From Caballeronia sp. NK8 (GTDB lineage: Bacteria > Pseudomonadota > Gammaproteobacteria > Burkholderiales > Burkholderiaceae), in contig NZ_AP024325.1 in NCBI RefSeq assembly GCF_018408855.1, forward strand, positions 1,054,001 through 1,118,000: a stretch of DNA of 64,000 nt, written 5' to 3'. Shown one piece after another: positions 36,932-46,012 of the stretch (position 1 is the first letter of the stretch; every line of letters starts with the position of its first letter). Made by a program: the position numbers and the translations under genes. A model generated the notes under the pieces. It was not told the DNA's origin and did no database searches. It worked only from the letters and a program-made list of their open reading frames with translations.

Positions 36932-37371
36932 GTTCCGCTCCTGCGGGCGGCAACGCACGCCGCAACAGAAGCCGGGTGGGCGTTGCCGGTGGAGTTCCGG
37001 GGAATGCGCTGCATGACCCGATTCCTGACCGGTCTGCCGCGCCGCTTCGGATGATCGTTCCTAGAGTAGTACACCTGAGCATGCTTTTCTTTTGATTTTT
37101 CTTGGACAAGCTTTGACAGGCGCGCCCACTCGGGCGGTTGGCAGGGGTGCAACCGTTCCAGATTCGAAAGTTTGGGATTGAAGTAGTCAGCGATCGTTTA
37201 ACGCCGGACCACAATGAACGAACGTTCGATTTAAAGATATGACACCTCGCGCGACGGGTGCAACCGCCCGGCTTTGGCCGTTTGCGCACGTTTCGCGCTC
37301 ATTCGAAGATGCGCGAACTCGCCAATTTCTGACACAATAAAACCAGCGAACTGTATTTCTTCTGTCGAATC
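36932..37371. other. Intergenic region without a convincing gene
   Basis: These 440 bases lie between the divergent DUF3331-like and DUF1488-like genes. A CGAACGTTCG palindrome lies at 37219-37228. TTTGACAGG near 37112 and GACACAATAAAA near 37331 are weak promoter-like elements. A 137-codon minus-strand frame crosses the region, but its Arg/Pro/Ser-rich product and lack of a start signal argue against it. Confidence 0.4.
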
Positions 37372-37641
37372 ATGACAAGCAAGCTCTCGATCCACGCCAC
37401 CATCTCCGCGGACCGCGCCTCCGTCAGCTTCGTCGCTTTCTCTCGCGAGCAGGCGATTCAATGCAATATCACCCGCAAGGCGCTGGAGCAATGCTTCTGG
37501 GCGCCGTCAGGCGCGAGCGATGAACGCCTGCTCAAAGCCTTGAGCGACGGCTATGAACGCATCAGCGCGCGGGTGCATCGAAAGTTTCTTGCGCATCCAT
37601 CCAGCTCGATTCATCTGGATGTCATCGATTTCGCTTCCTGA
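37372..37641 (+). CDS. Small DUF1488-like protein
   Basis: The protein is 89 residues. The pattern VSFVAFSREQAIQCNITRKAL, then a short helical region and SIHLDVIDF, fits DUF1488, a small protein family of unknown role. No signal or membrane segment is present. The ribosome site is weak. It is convergent with the cytochrome c gene, ending 10 bases from it. Confidence 0.6.
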   Translation: MTSKLSIHATISADRASVSFVAFSREQAIQCNITRKALEQCFWAPSGASDERLLKALSDGYERISARVHRKFLAHPSSSIHLDVIDFAS

Positions 37642-37651
37642 GTGTTGTCGT

Positions 37652-38920
37652 TCAGCGTGCCGCCTGCGTTGCCTTGCGCATCTTCGAAACGTCCTCCACC
37701 TGCACAGCCGGCGTGTTGTTGTTCCACGCGCCACGAACGAACGTCAGCACGTCGGCGATCTGCTGATCGTTAAGCACCGGTGCATAACGCGGCATCGGAT
37801 AAGGCGCGGGCACGCCATGCAGCACGAGATCTTCGGTGCCGTTCAGCGTGACGTTGATCAGCGACGACGCATCTTTTTCCAGCACGTTCGGATTGCCCGC
37901 GAGCGGCGCGAGCATCGGCGCGAAGCCGCGGCCGTCCACGCCGTGGCAGTGCATGCAGTACGCCGTGTAGACGCGCGCGCCCGAGTCGGTTGCGGCCGGG
38001 CGTGTCAGTGACACCTTGGTCGCCTTCGGATCGTAGGAATACGGCGCGCCGCCGTGTCCGCCCGCTGCGGCGAGTGATTTGAGGTAACGCGCCATCGCCG
38101 CGATATCGGCGTCCGTCAGTTCCTGCGTGCTGTTGTTGATGACGCTCGTCATCGAGCCGAATGCCGACGCATGCGTATTCGCGCCCGTCTTGAGAAAGGT
38201 CGCGACGTCCTGTTCGGACCAACGCCCGAGCCCGGTATTGTGTTCGCCCGTCAGATTCGATGCGAACCAGTTGTCGAGCAGGCCGCCCGTCAGAAACGCG
38301 CTGCTGCTTTCGTCCAGTCCTTTTTCCTGAAACGCGATGCCACGCGGCGTGTGGCACGAGCCGCAATGACCGAGCCCCTGAATCAGATAAGCGCCGCGAT
38401 TCCAGGCGACATCTTTTCCAGTCTTGTTCTGATACACGCCCTTGTCGAGAAAGACCACGTTCCAGAGCTTCAGCGGCCAGCGCATATTGAGCGGCCATTT
38501 GATATCAGGTTCGCGATTGGCCTGCTTGACCGGCGTCACGCCTTGCATGAAATACGCGTAGAGCGCATGCATGTCTTCGTCGTTGACCTTGGCATACGAC
38601 GGATAAGGCATGGCCGGATAGAGATTGTGACCGTCTTTCGCCACGCCTTCACGCAATGCGCGCGCAAATTCTTCTTCCGTATAGCGGCCGATGCCGGTAT
38701 CGGGGTCCGGCGTGATATTGGTCGTATAGATCGCGCCCAACGGCGTCATCATCGGCAAACCGCCCGCGAGCGGTTTGCCGCGTGGCGCCGAATGACATGC
38801 GATGCAATCGCCGGCTTTGGCGAGATACGCGCCGCGCGCGACGAGCGCATCGTCGGCTGCCTGTGCCGACGACATGAAAGCGAACAGCGCCGCAAGGAGA
38901 GGCTTGAATGCATTTTTCAT
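37652..38920 (-). CDS. Triheme cytochrome c, electron acceptor of the adjacent molybdenum hydroxylase
   Basis: The protein is 422 residues. A signal peptide (about 1-21, ending SSAQA) leads to three cytochrome c domains. Heme sites are CIACH at C39-H43, CGSCH near the middle and CMHCH near the C-terminal third. GGAGG lies about 6 bases before the ATG. Such triheme subunits accept electrons from periplasmic alcohol or aldehyde dehydrogenases and from IorAB/NicAB-like hydroxylases. It is the third gene of a three-gene operon, 10 bases after the large subunit. Confidence 0.9.
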   Translation of the reverse strand: MKNAFKPLLAALFAFMSSAQAADDALVARGAYLAKAGDCIACHSAPRGKPLAGGLPMMTPLGAIYTTNITPDPDTGIGRYTEEEFARALREGVAKDGHNLYPAMPYPSYAKVNDEDMHALYAYFMQGVTPVKQANREPDIKWPLNMRWPLKLWNVVFLDKGVYQNKTGKDVAWNRGAYLIQGLGHCGSCHTPRGIAFQEKGLDESSSAFLTGGLLDNWFASNLTGEHNTGLGRWSEQDVATFLKTGANTHASAFGSMTSVINNSTQELTDADIAAMARYLKSLAAAGGHGGAPYSYDPKATKVSLTRPAATDSGARVYTAYCMHCHGVDGRGFAPMLAPLAGNPNVLEKDASSLINVTLNGTEDLVLHGVPAPYPMPRYAPVLNDQQIADVLTFVRGAWNNNTPAVQVEDVSKMRKATQAAR

Positions 38921-38930
38921 GACGGCCTCC

Positions 38931-41165
38931 TCAAGCGCTACGCAATTGATCGCCGACGGGTAACTGCCTGATTCGCTTGCCCGTCGCGGCAAAGATCGCA
39001 TTGGTGATGGCCGGCGCAAGCGCCGCCGTGCCCGGTTCGCCGATCCCGCCGGGCGCCTCGGTGCTCTTGACGATATGCACTTCCACCGGCGGCGTTTCGT
39101 GAATGCGCAGCATTCGATAGTCGGTGAAATTGCTTTGCTCGACGCGTCCGTCCTTGATGGTGATTTCGCTATAGAGCGCGGCCGTGATGCCGAAGATGAT
39201 GCCACCCTGCACTTGCGCTTCGACCGTGTTGGGATTCACGACCATGCCGCAATCCACGGCGCATACGATGCGGTTCACCTTGACCGCGCCATCCTTGTCG
39301 ACGGCGACATCCGCGACGATCGAAAAGAAGCTGCCGAATGCGTGCATCACCGACACGCCGCGTCCCTGTCCTTGCGGCACGGTTTGCTGTCCCCAGCTCG
39401 CCGCCTGTGTGGCGACGTCGAGCACATTGCGTGCGCGCGGGGACTTGCCGAGCAGATCGCGTCTGTATTTGACGGGATCGGCTTTCGCCTGCGCCGCCAG
39501 TTCGTCGATAAAGCTTTCCACGACGAAGGTCCCGCGCGTCGGCCCCACGCCGCGCCAGAACGCGGTCGGCACGTCATGCGGCTCAAGACGCACGTAATCG
39601 ACGAGCTGATTGGGCAGATCGTAGGGAAGATCGGAGGCCACTTCCACCGCGTCGGGATCGACGCCATCCTTGACGGCAGGCGGCGCAAAGCGCGCAAGCA
39701 CCGACGATCCGACGATGCGATGCGTCCATGCAACCGGCTTGCCGTTCGCATCGAGCCCCGCGGATAGCTTGTCGTAATAGCATGGGCGATACATGTCGTG
39801 CTGGATATCTTCTTCGCGCGACCATGTCACCTTGACCGGCACGCCGAGCGCCTTGCCGATCTTCAGCGCTTGCGTGGCCATGTCGAATTCGAGCCGCCTG
39901 CCGAAGCCGCCGCCGAGCAGATGGTTATGCACGACGATCTTTTCCGCGGGCAAGCCGGTCGCCTTCATGCCTGCATCGCGGATACGCGTGGGCACTTGCG
40001 TGCCGAGCCAGATATCGCAGCCGTCGGAGCGCACGTGCACCGTGCAGTTGATCGGCTCCATCGTGGCGTGCGCGAGAAACGGCTGGATATACACGGCATC
40101 GACGCGCGTCTTCGCACCGGAGAACGCGTTGTTCACATCGCCTTCCTTGCGCGCGACCGCGCCCGTGCGTTGCGATGCGTTCGCCATGTCGGATACGATC
40201 TGCTTCGTCGATACGTTCGCGCTCGCGCCTTCGTTCCATTGAATCTTCAACGCGGCCGCGCCTCGTTTTGCGGCCCACGTATGATCGCCGATCACCGCGA
40301 CGCCATTGTCGAATTTGACGACCTGACGCACACCGGGAATCTTTTTCGCATTGGTGTCGTCGACGGATGCGAGCGTGCCGCCGAATACCGGGCAATTCAC
40401 GATCGCCGCGTACACCATGTCGGGCAAGCGCACGTCCAGGCCGAACATGGCGGTGCCATCGATCTTTTCCGGCGAATCGAGACGCTTCACCGGCGTGCCG
40501 ACGATCCTGAAGTTCTTCGCGTCCTTGAGCTTGATATCCTGCGGCACGGGCAATTTCGCGGCTGCTTCGGCGAGATCGCCATAGCTCGCGCTGCGATTAT
40601 CCGATGCATGCATCACCTTGCCGCCTTGCGCCTGACACGACGAGGCATCGCATTGCCACTGTTGCGCAGCCGCCGCGACGAGCATCATGCGAGCGGCCGC
40701 GCCGGCCTTACGCATCGGTTCCCATGCATAGCGAATGGAAGTCGAGCCGCCCGTCAACTGACCGCCCAATAGCGGGTCCGTAAAGAGCTTTTCGTCGGGC
40801 GGCGCATGATCGATCGTGACGCTTTCGAGCGGCACGTCGAGTTCTTCCGCGATCAGCATCGGCAACGCCGTATAGACGCCCTGCCCCATTTCGACCTTCG
40901 GCATGATGAGCACGATCTTGCCGCTCTTGTCGATCTGCACGAAGGCATTCGGCGCGAACACGCCGTCCTGCGGCGTCTCCACCCCATCGCCGCCGATCAC
41001 GGACTTGCCTTTGCCTTGATCCTGGCTCGCGGCGGGCAAGCTGAAGCCGATGAGCAGTCCACCGCTCGCGGCGACGCCCGCGGTCACGCCGAACTTCAAA
41101 AACGCGCGACGCGAAAATCCGGCGCGAGCCGCATGACGTCCCGCTTCGATCAGTCCCTGGGACAT
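38931..41165 (-). CDS. Molybdenum hydroxylase large subunit (IorB/aldehyde dehydrogenase-like), Tat-exported
   Basis: The protein is 744 residues. A Tat signal (SRRAFLKFGVTAGVAASGG, about 18-36) suggests periplasmic placement. Molybdopterin-binding features include VEMGQGVYTALPMLIAEELD, LGGGFGRRLEFD and RGVGPTRGTFVVESFIDELA. The catalytic Glu lies in GGIGEPGTAALAPAI. The family hydroxylates N-heteroaromatics or oxidises aldehydes using a Mo cofactor. AAGGAGG precedes the ATG. It lies between the 2Fe-2S subunit (one-base gap) and the cytochrome c; there is no FAD subunit, so electrons should go to cytochrome c. The substrate is unknown. Confidence 0.9.
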   Translation of the reverse strand: MSQGLIEAGRHAARAGFSRRAFLKFGVTAGVAASGGLLIGFSLPAASQDQGKGKSVIGGDGVETPQDGVFAPNAFVQIDKSGKIVLIMPKVEMGQGVYTALPMLIAEELDVPLESVTIDHAPPDEKLFTDPLLGGQLTGGSTSIRYAWEPMRKAGAAARMMLVAAAAQQWQCDASSCQAQGGKVMHASDNRSASYGDLAEAAAKLPVPQDIKLKDAKNFRIVGTPVKRLDSPEKIDGTAMFGLDVRLPDMVYAAIVNCPVFGGTLASVDDTNAKKIPGVRQVVKFDNGVAVIGDHTWAAKRGAAALKIQWNEGASANVSTKQIVSDMANASQRTGAVARKEGDVNNAFSGAKTRVDAVYIQPFLAHATMEPINCTVHVRSDGCDIWLGTQVPTRIRDAGMKATGLPAEKIVVHNHLLGGGFGRRLEFDMATQALKIGKALGVPVKVTWSREEDIQHDMYRPCYYDKLSAGLDANGKPVAWTHRIVGSSVLARFAPPAVKDGVDPDAVEVASDLPYDLPNQLVDYVRLEPHDVPTAFWRGVGPTRGTFVVESFIDELAAQAKADPVKYRRDLLGKSPRARNVLDVATQAASWGQQTVPQGQGRGVSVMHAFGSFFSIVADVAVDKDGAVKVNRIVCAVDCGMVVNPNTVEAQVQGGIIFGITAALYSEITIKDGRVEQSNFTDYRMLRIHETPPVEVHIVKSTEAPGGIGEPGTAALAPAITNAIFAATGKRIRQLPVGDQLRSA

Positions 41166-41166
41166 G

Positions 41167-41622
41167 TCACGCCTCCTTCGCGGCCTGCTTGATGGCGGCG
41201 CGAATGCGGTGATAGGTACCGCAGCGGCAGATGTTGCCCGCCATCGCGGCATCGATATCGGAATCGTTGGGATCGGGGACGGTCGAGAGCAGGGCCGCTG
41301 CCGACATGACCTGTCCGGACTGACAGTAACCGCACTGCACGACATCGAGTTGACGCCATGCTGCCTGCACTTTCTTGCCGGCAGGCGTCTCGCCGATGCC
41401 TTCGATCGTCGTCACCTTGCGATCGCCGACGGCTGCAATCGGCAAGACGCATGAACGAACGGCAGCGCCATCGAGATGAACGGTGCATGCGCCGCATTGC
41501 GCGATACCGCAACCGAACTTCGTGCCGGTCAGTCCTACCATGTCGCGCAACACCCAAAGCAATGGCATATCGGGCGGCGCATCGATCGTGTGGTTCTGGC
41601 CGTTGATGGAAAGCGTGGTCAT
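41167..41622 (-). CDS. (2Fe-2S)-binding small subunit of the molybdenum hydroxylase
   Basis: The protein is 151 residues with two 2Fe-2S clusters. The plant-type cluster is C38-x4-C43-x2-C46 plus C58 ([20 protein letters not shown]). The second is CGYCQSGQ near 98 and CRCGTYHRI near 133. It passes electrons from the Mo site to the next carrier. GGAG lies about 6 bases before the ATG. It is the first gene of the operon with the large subunit and the triheme cytochrome. Confidence 0.93.
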   Translation of the reverse strand: MTTLSINGQNHTIDAPPDMPLLWVLRDMVGLTGTKFGCGIAQCGACTVHLDGAAVRSCVLPIAAVGDRKVTTIEGIGETPAGKKVQAAWRQLDVVQCGYCQSGQVMSAAALLSTVPDPNDSDIDAAMAGNICRCGTYHRIRAAIKQAAKEA

Positions 41623-41825
41623 GAGCGGCTCCGGCTTATATGTGATTTCGCGGATATCGCAAGTTGCGACTGTGTGGGGAACAGTCAGCCTTGAGGCATC
41701 GGGATTGTAGCGCCGCTCAAAAAATCGAGCTTGGATGACGGCGTGATTATCGAAAGTCTTGCTTATGCTTCACGTTGGTGCAATCCGATGGCGCGCGCGG
41801 GGAGGACAGTTAGTTGCATCGAAAA

Positions 41826-42701
41826 TCAATCGTGTTCTTCGCCTAGCGCTGCCATGGTTTCATCCAGCAAGGCGCGCAAGCGCGCGACACGCTTGAGATC
41901 ACGGTGATAGCCCAGCCATACATCGCGCCCGGGCGGTGCTTCGCCGAGATTGAAGCGCATGAGGCGCGCATCGGCATCGCCCAGGGGGCATGGCAGAACT
42001 GCGAAGCCGGCGCCGTGAGCGCACATCTGCGCCTGCGCGTCGCGATTGTTGCTGCCGAAAATAATTTTTGCCGCGGGCAGCATACGTTTGACCCAGAGCA
42101 CATCCGGCAAGTGATCGAATGCGCTATCCATGCTGATGAGCGTCAGCCCTTCGCCTTTGCCTGCTGCAGGCCGCGCACAATCGACGCGTCCATAAAGCGC
42201 GTAATCGATATGCATGAGCTTGCGCTGCACGACATCCGGTTCGTCGAACGGCGTGATGCGAAACACGAGATCGGCTTCGCGACGCGCAAGGTTATAACGG
42301 CGCGCATCGGTGACGAGCTCGATCGATACTTCCGAATGTTTCGCCAGAAAGCGCGCGAATACCGGCGTGAGCACATGCACGCCGAACCAGTCGGAGGATG
42401 ACACGCGCAGCAGACCGGTCAGTTTCGCATCCTGACCCGCCAGCGCACGCGTGAAGCCAAGCGCCTCTTCCTCCATGCGTTCGGCATACGAGAGAACTGC
42501 CGTGCCCTCGTCGGTCAGGACGAAACCGTCGCTCGTGCGCTGAAAAAGCACATGACCGAGTGCTTCTTCGAGCGCGCGCAGACGTCGGCCCATCGTCGGC
42601 TGGGTCTGTCCGATCATTCTCGCGGCCGCGCCCAGCGTGCCGCTTCGCGCGATCGCGAGAAACACGCGCACGTCGCTCCATTCGAGATCCGGTCCAGTCA
42701 T
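41826..42701 (-). CDS. LysR family transcriptional regulator
   Basis: The protein is 291 residues. The N-terminal winged helix-turn-helix (about 8-67) contains SGTLGAAARMIGQTQPTMGRRLRALEEALG. A periplasmic-binding-like effector domain follows (about 95-285). The gene is divergent from the quinone-oxidoreductase-like gene and probably controls it. The shared region holds an inverted repeat CATGC-N6-GCATG at 42736-42751. The effector is unknown. Confidence 0.9.
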   Translation of the reverse strand: MTGPDLEWSDVRVFLAIARSGTLGAAARMIGQTQPTMGRRLRALEEALGHVLFQRTSDGFVLTDEGTAVLSYAERMEEEALGFTRALAGQDAKLTGLLRVSSSDWFGVHVLTPVFARFLAKHSEVSIELVTDARRYNLARREADLVFRITPFDEPDVVQRKLMHIDYALYGRVDCARPAAGKGEGLTLISMDSAFDHLPDVLWVKRMLPAAKIIFGSNNRDAQAQMCAHGAGFAVLPCPLGDADARLMRFNLGEAPPGRDVWLGYHRDLKRVARLRALLDETMAALGEEHD

Positions 42702-42735
42702 TTTCGTTTGGCCGCCGTGCGGTTATGTCGATTTA

Positions 42736-42751
42736 CATGCTTGCGCGCATG
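42736..42751. promoter_or_regulatory. Candidate LysR-type binding site
   Basis: CATGC-TTGCGC-GCATG is a perfect 5-base inverted repeat in the 101-base gap between the divergent LysR and oxidoreductase genes. The spacing is of the kind seen in LysR boxes. Binding is inferred. Confidence 0.4.
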
Positions 42752-42802
42752 GCGGAGTATGAGCGCATCGCAAACAACCTTCAATCTTTCCGGGAGCTGT
42801 CG

Positions 42803-43807
42803 ATGTCCACCATGCAAGCACTCGTTCTCGATCGTCATAACGGTCCGCTCGAACTCGTCGAGATCGAACGTCCCGAAGCGGGGCCGGGCGAAGTCCTCGT
42901 GCGTATCGCGGCAAGCGGGCTCAATCCGCTCGACACGAAGATTCGCGCGGGTGCGGCGGCGCATGCGAAGCATCCGCTGCCGCTCGTGCTCGGCATCGAC
43001 ATGGCCGGCGTCGTCGAAGCAGTCGGCGCGGGCGTGGACGGATTCAGTCCAGGCGATGAGGTCTATGGCATGACGGGCGGAGTCGGCGGCATTCAGGGCT
43101 CGCTCGCGCAATACGCGGCGGTCGATGGCGCGCTTCTCGCGCATAAGCCCGCAAATCTTTCGATGCGCAGCGCCGCCGCGTTGCCGCTCGGGTTCATCAC
43201 GTCTTATGCGGGCATCGTCGATCGCGCACGTTTGCAAGCGGGACAAACCGTGCTCGTGCAAGGCGGCGCGGGCGGTGTCGGTCATCTGTCGGTGCAACTC
43301 GCGCGCGCACTTGGCGCACAGGTATTCGCCACCGCAAGCGTGCGCGATCACGAATACATTCAGAGCCTCGGCGCGACACCGATCGACTATCGCGCGATGA
43401 GCGTCGAGCAATATGTCGCCGCTCATACCAGCGGCGCGGGCTTCGATCTCGTTGTCGATACTGTCGGCGGCGCTTCACTCGATGCGTCGTTTGCAGCGGT
43501 AAAGCACTTCGGCCACGTGGTCAGCGCGTTGGGATGGGGCACGCACGCCCTCGCGCCGCTGTCGTTTCGCGAGGCGAGCTATTCCGGCGTGTTCACGTTG
43601 CATCCGCTGTTGACGGGACAACATCGCGCGCATCACGGCGACATGCTGCGCGAAGCGGCGCGCCTCGCAGAAGCGGGCAAGTTTGCGCCACGCATCGACG
43701 CAAGACGCTTCGCACTGCACGATGCCGAGCGCGCTTATGAAGCATTGCTGGATGGCACGGCGCGCGGCAAGATCATCGTCGATGTCGATGCGGCGCTGGC
43801 CGGCTAG
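42803..43807 (+). CDS. Zinc-independent alcohol dehydrogenase/quinone oxidoreductase (MDR superfamily)
   Basis: The protein is 334 residues. An N-terminal GroES-like domain (LELVEIERPEAGPGEVLVRI) is followed by a Rossmann NADPH-binding domain with VLVQGGAGGVGHLSVQLARAL near 150. The usual zinc-ligand cysteines are absent, as in quinone oxidoreductases. The family reduces quinones or alpha,beta-unsaturated carbonyls. CGGGAG lies about 6 bases before the ATG at 42803; an internal ATG at 42812 is possible. It is divergent from a LysR regulator, a common arrangement for inducible detoxifying reductases. Confidence 0.88.
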   Translation: MSTMQALVLDRHNGPLELVEIERPEAGPGEVLVRIAASGLNPLDTKIRAGAAAHAKHPLPLVLGIDMAGVVEAVGAGVDGFSPGDEVYGMTGGVGGIQGSLAQYAAVDGALLAHKPANLSMRSAAALPLGFITSYAGIVDRARLQAGQTVLVQGGAGGVGHLSVQLARALGAQVFATASVRDHEYIQSLGATPIDYRAMSVEQYVAAHTSGAGFDLVVDTVGGASLDASFAAVKHFGHVVSALGWGTHALAPLSFREASYSGVFTLHPLLTGQHRAHHGDMLREAARLAEAGKFAPRIDARRFALHDAERAYEALLDGTARGKIIVDVDAALAG

Positions 43808-43811
43808 TCGT

Positions 43812-44339
43812 TCACCCGAATACGCCCGCGAGCCCGAGCAAGGCGCTTGCCGCGACGAGATAGATCGGATTGAGCTTGCTGCGATAAGCGACCGCTGCGC
43901 ACACCACCGTGCATAGCGTGCGCGACACGTTCACATCCGTTTCGCGCGCGAACACGTACGCAGCAGAAACGAGCAGGCCCACGGTCACGGGCGCGAGTCC
44001 CTTACGAATCGCAGTGACGATGCGTGAGTCCTGCCGCCGCTCGACCCACGCGCTCACGAAGTACGCCATCAGTGAAGAAGGCAGGATCTTGGCGATGGTC
44101 GATACCAGCGCGCCCGCGAGTCCCGCCGCCTGAAAGCCGATCAACGCGACAGCCATGCCGTTCGGGCCCGGCGCCGCCTGCGTGATCGAAAAGAACGTGA
44201 CGAACTGCTCGCCCGTGAGCCAATGGCGCGTATCGACGGCATAGCGCTGGATATCGGCGAGTGTCGCGTTCATGCCGCCCACGGCGAGCAGCGACCAGAT
44301 CGCGCCGTGCACGAAGAGATCGGCGAGTGTGCTCCACAT
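43812..44339 (-). CDS. Chromate transporter half-protein, C-terminal-type
   Basis: The protein is 175 residues with about five or six membrane segments. FFSITQAAPGPNGMAVALIGFQAAG carries the APGPNG motif of the CHR (chromate ion transporter) family. GGAG precedes the ATG. The partner half lies immediately upstream, with a 4-base gap. Paired short CHR proteins work together where long ChrA is one chain. Chromate export is the family role, but many members have not been tested. Confidence 0.85.
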   Translation of the reverse strand: MWSTLADLFVHGAIWSLLAVGGMNATLADIQRYAVDTRHWLTGEQFVTFFSITQAAPGPNGMAVALIGFQAAGLAGALVSTIAKILPSSLMAYFVSAWVERRQDSRIVTAIRKGLAPVTVGLLVSAAYVFARETDVNVSRTLCTVVCAAVAYRSKLNPIYLVAASALLGLAGVFG

Positions 44340-44343
44340 CGCC

Positions 44344-44955
44344 TCACTCCTTGCGCGCGCGGCGCAACATCGCGATCGTGCCGAGCGGCCCGAGCACGGC
44401 AAGCACGATGAGAAGCGGCAACTTCATGATCGCGATGGCGATGAACGTGCCCGCCACGAGCACGATGCTCGCCGCACCGCGCGGCAGACTCGTCACGAGC
44501 TTCAGCACGGTCGCGATGACGAGTCCCGTCGCCGCGGGCATGAGCCCCGCGAAGAGATGCGCGGTGATCGTCGCATGTCCCCATCGCGCGTAAGCGTAGC
44601 CCACGCCGATCGTGATGATGGTCGGCGCGAGATACAAGCCGAACACCGCGATCGCCGCGCCCTTCGCGCCGCGATATTGCCGCCCGAGCACGGTCGCGAT
44701 GTTCGCGACGTTCGGCCCCGGCAGCAATTGTGCGAGCGGCAACAGCTCCGCGAATTCGCGATTCGTGAGCCAGCCCAGACGCTCCACCAGCATGCGACGC
44801 GCCCATGGCAACACGCCGCCGAATCCCGTCAGACCGATAAGGAAGAACGCCTTGAATAGCGCGAACGAAGTGGGCACGGGCGGTGCAGCGAACGTGTCCA
44901 GTTCGCTCGCGACCGTGGCGGCGGGCGGGATCTCACTGATCGTATGGGCAGTCAT
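44344..44955 (-). CDS. Chromate transporter half-protein, N-terminal-type
   Basis: The protein is 203 residues. LIGLTGFGGVLPWARRMLVE and LAQLLPGPNVANIATVLGRQYRG carry the CHR-family motifs of the N-terminal half. It pairs with the 175-residue partner. The ATG at 44955 begins 6 bases after the stop of the decarboxylase-like gene, so it appears translationally linked to the aromatic operon. This placement makes a catabolic-intermediate anion role worth considering besides chromate resistance. Confidence 0.85.
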   Translation of the reverse strand: MTAHTISEIPPAATVASELDTFAAPPVPTSFALFKAFFLIGLTGFGGVLPWARRMLVERLGWLTNREFAELLPLAQLLPGPNVANIATVLGRQYRGAKGAAIAVFGLYLAPTIITIGVGYAYARWGHATITAHLFAGLMPAATGLVIATVLKLVTSLPRGAASIVLVAGTFIAIAIMKLPLLIVLAVLGPLGTIAMLRRARKE

Positions 44956-44961
44956 GCGTGC

Positions 44962-45951
44962 CTAGATCCTGGCGGTTTCGAACGTGGCCGGATGAAAGAC
45001 ATCCTCGATACTCAGGCGGCGTTTCGATAGCCCTTGCGAATGATGATGGCGCAGGAAGGTTTCGAGCGTATCGCGATTCGCCTCGATGCCATAGGACCAG
45101 TGATCGTCGCCCATCAATTCGCGCGCGGCTTTCAACTGCTCTTCGACGAAAGGCAGCGTGACCTTCGTCGCCGATGTATCCGATAGCCGCGCGAGCGCCA
45201 CGCGCTTCGCTTCGGTGAATGCCTTGAGCACGGCGGCCGGCAACCACGGATGCTGCTCGACCAGCGTCTTGCGTATGCCCACCACATGCATGATCGGGAA
45301 CACGCGCGTGCGACGGTAATAGTCCTTCGCTGCCGCGGTCGGATCGCGAAACAGCCAGCCGACGTTCGGGTTCGTCGCCGCGCAACCGGGCGGACGCGGC
45401 GCCATGAAGCCATCGATATCGCCGCGATCGAGCATCGCCGAAATCGTGTCGCTTTCGGACGCGGCTTCGAGACGGATATCGGACGGCAGATCGAGCTTGA
45501 TCTTCTCGGGGCGCCCCGGCTCGTCGATGCCGCCGCGCACCCACTTCACATCGCTCGGCTTCACGCCGAAGTCATCTTCCAGCACCGCGCGCGCCCACAC
45601 GTTCGCGGTCAGTTGATATTCAGGCAGGCCGATGCGCTTGCCCTTCAGATCCTCGGGCCGCTGGATGCGATCGGTACGCACATAGATGGACGTGTGGCGA
45701 AAGGCCCGCGAAAGAAACACGGGAATGGCGACGTAAGGACACGAACCATCCGCGGTCTTCACTGCGTAACTGGAGAATGACAGTTCGCTGATATCGAACT
45801 CTTCATGGCGGAACGCGCGAAAGAACATCTCTTCGGGCGAGAGCGTCATGAATGCGGGTTCAGCGCCGTCGATCTGCACCTGACCGTCGAGCAACGGGCG
45901 CGTTCTGTCGTAGTCGCCCATCGCGACGGAGAGTCTGAGTTTTCCGATCAT
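44962..45951 (-). CDS. 4,5-dihydroxyphthalate decarboxylase-like protein (copy 1)
   Basis: The protein is 329 residues, starting MIGKLRLSVAMGDYDRTRPL, with EEMFFRAFRHEEFDISELS and AFRHTSIYVRTD. These match the Pht5/OphC family, which has a periplasmic-binding-like fold and decarboxylates 4,5-dihydroxyphthalate to protocatechuate in phthalate degradation. No signal peptide is present, so it is cytoplasmic and not a transport component. AGGAG lies about 9 bases before the ATG at 45951. A paralogue at 55951-56943 shares the architecture. Activity on phthalate itself is inferred from family and neighbours. Confidence 0.82.
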   Translation of the reverse strand: MIGKLRLSVAMGDYDRTRPLLDGQVQIDGAEPAFMTLSPEEMFFRAFRHEEFDISELSFSSYAVKTADGSCPYVAIPVFLSRAFRHTSIYVRTDRIQRPEDLKGKRIGLPEYQLTANVWARAVLEDDFGVKPSDVKWVRGGIDEPGRPEKIKLDLPSDIRLEAASESDTISAMLDRGDIDGFMAPRPPGCAATNPNVGWLFRDPTAAAKDYYRRTRVFPIMHVVGIRKTLVEQHPWLPAAVLKAFTEAKRVALARLSDTSATKVTLPFVEEQLKAARELMGDDHWSYGIEANRDTLETFLRHHHSQGLSKRRLSIEDVFHPATFETARI

Positions 45952-46012
45952 CGTGTGATTCTCCTGCGTTTTGTATTCATAAGGCCGGTTTGTCGATTGC
46001 ATTCAAAGTGCG

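Noticed and set aside
36876..37289. 137-codon minus-strand frame upstream of the DUF3331-like gene
   Set aside because: It overlaps the real gene's start in another frame, has no ribosome site and an Arg/Pro/Ser-rich product.
41635..41662. Promoter-like TTGCGA-N16-TATAAG before the 2Fe-2S subunit
   Set aside because: The -10 box is only about 13 bases before the ATG, so the transcript would miss the ribosome site.
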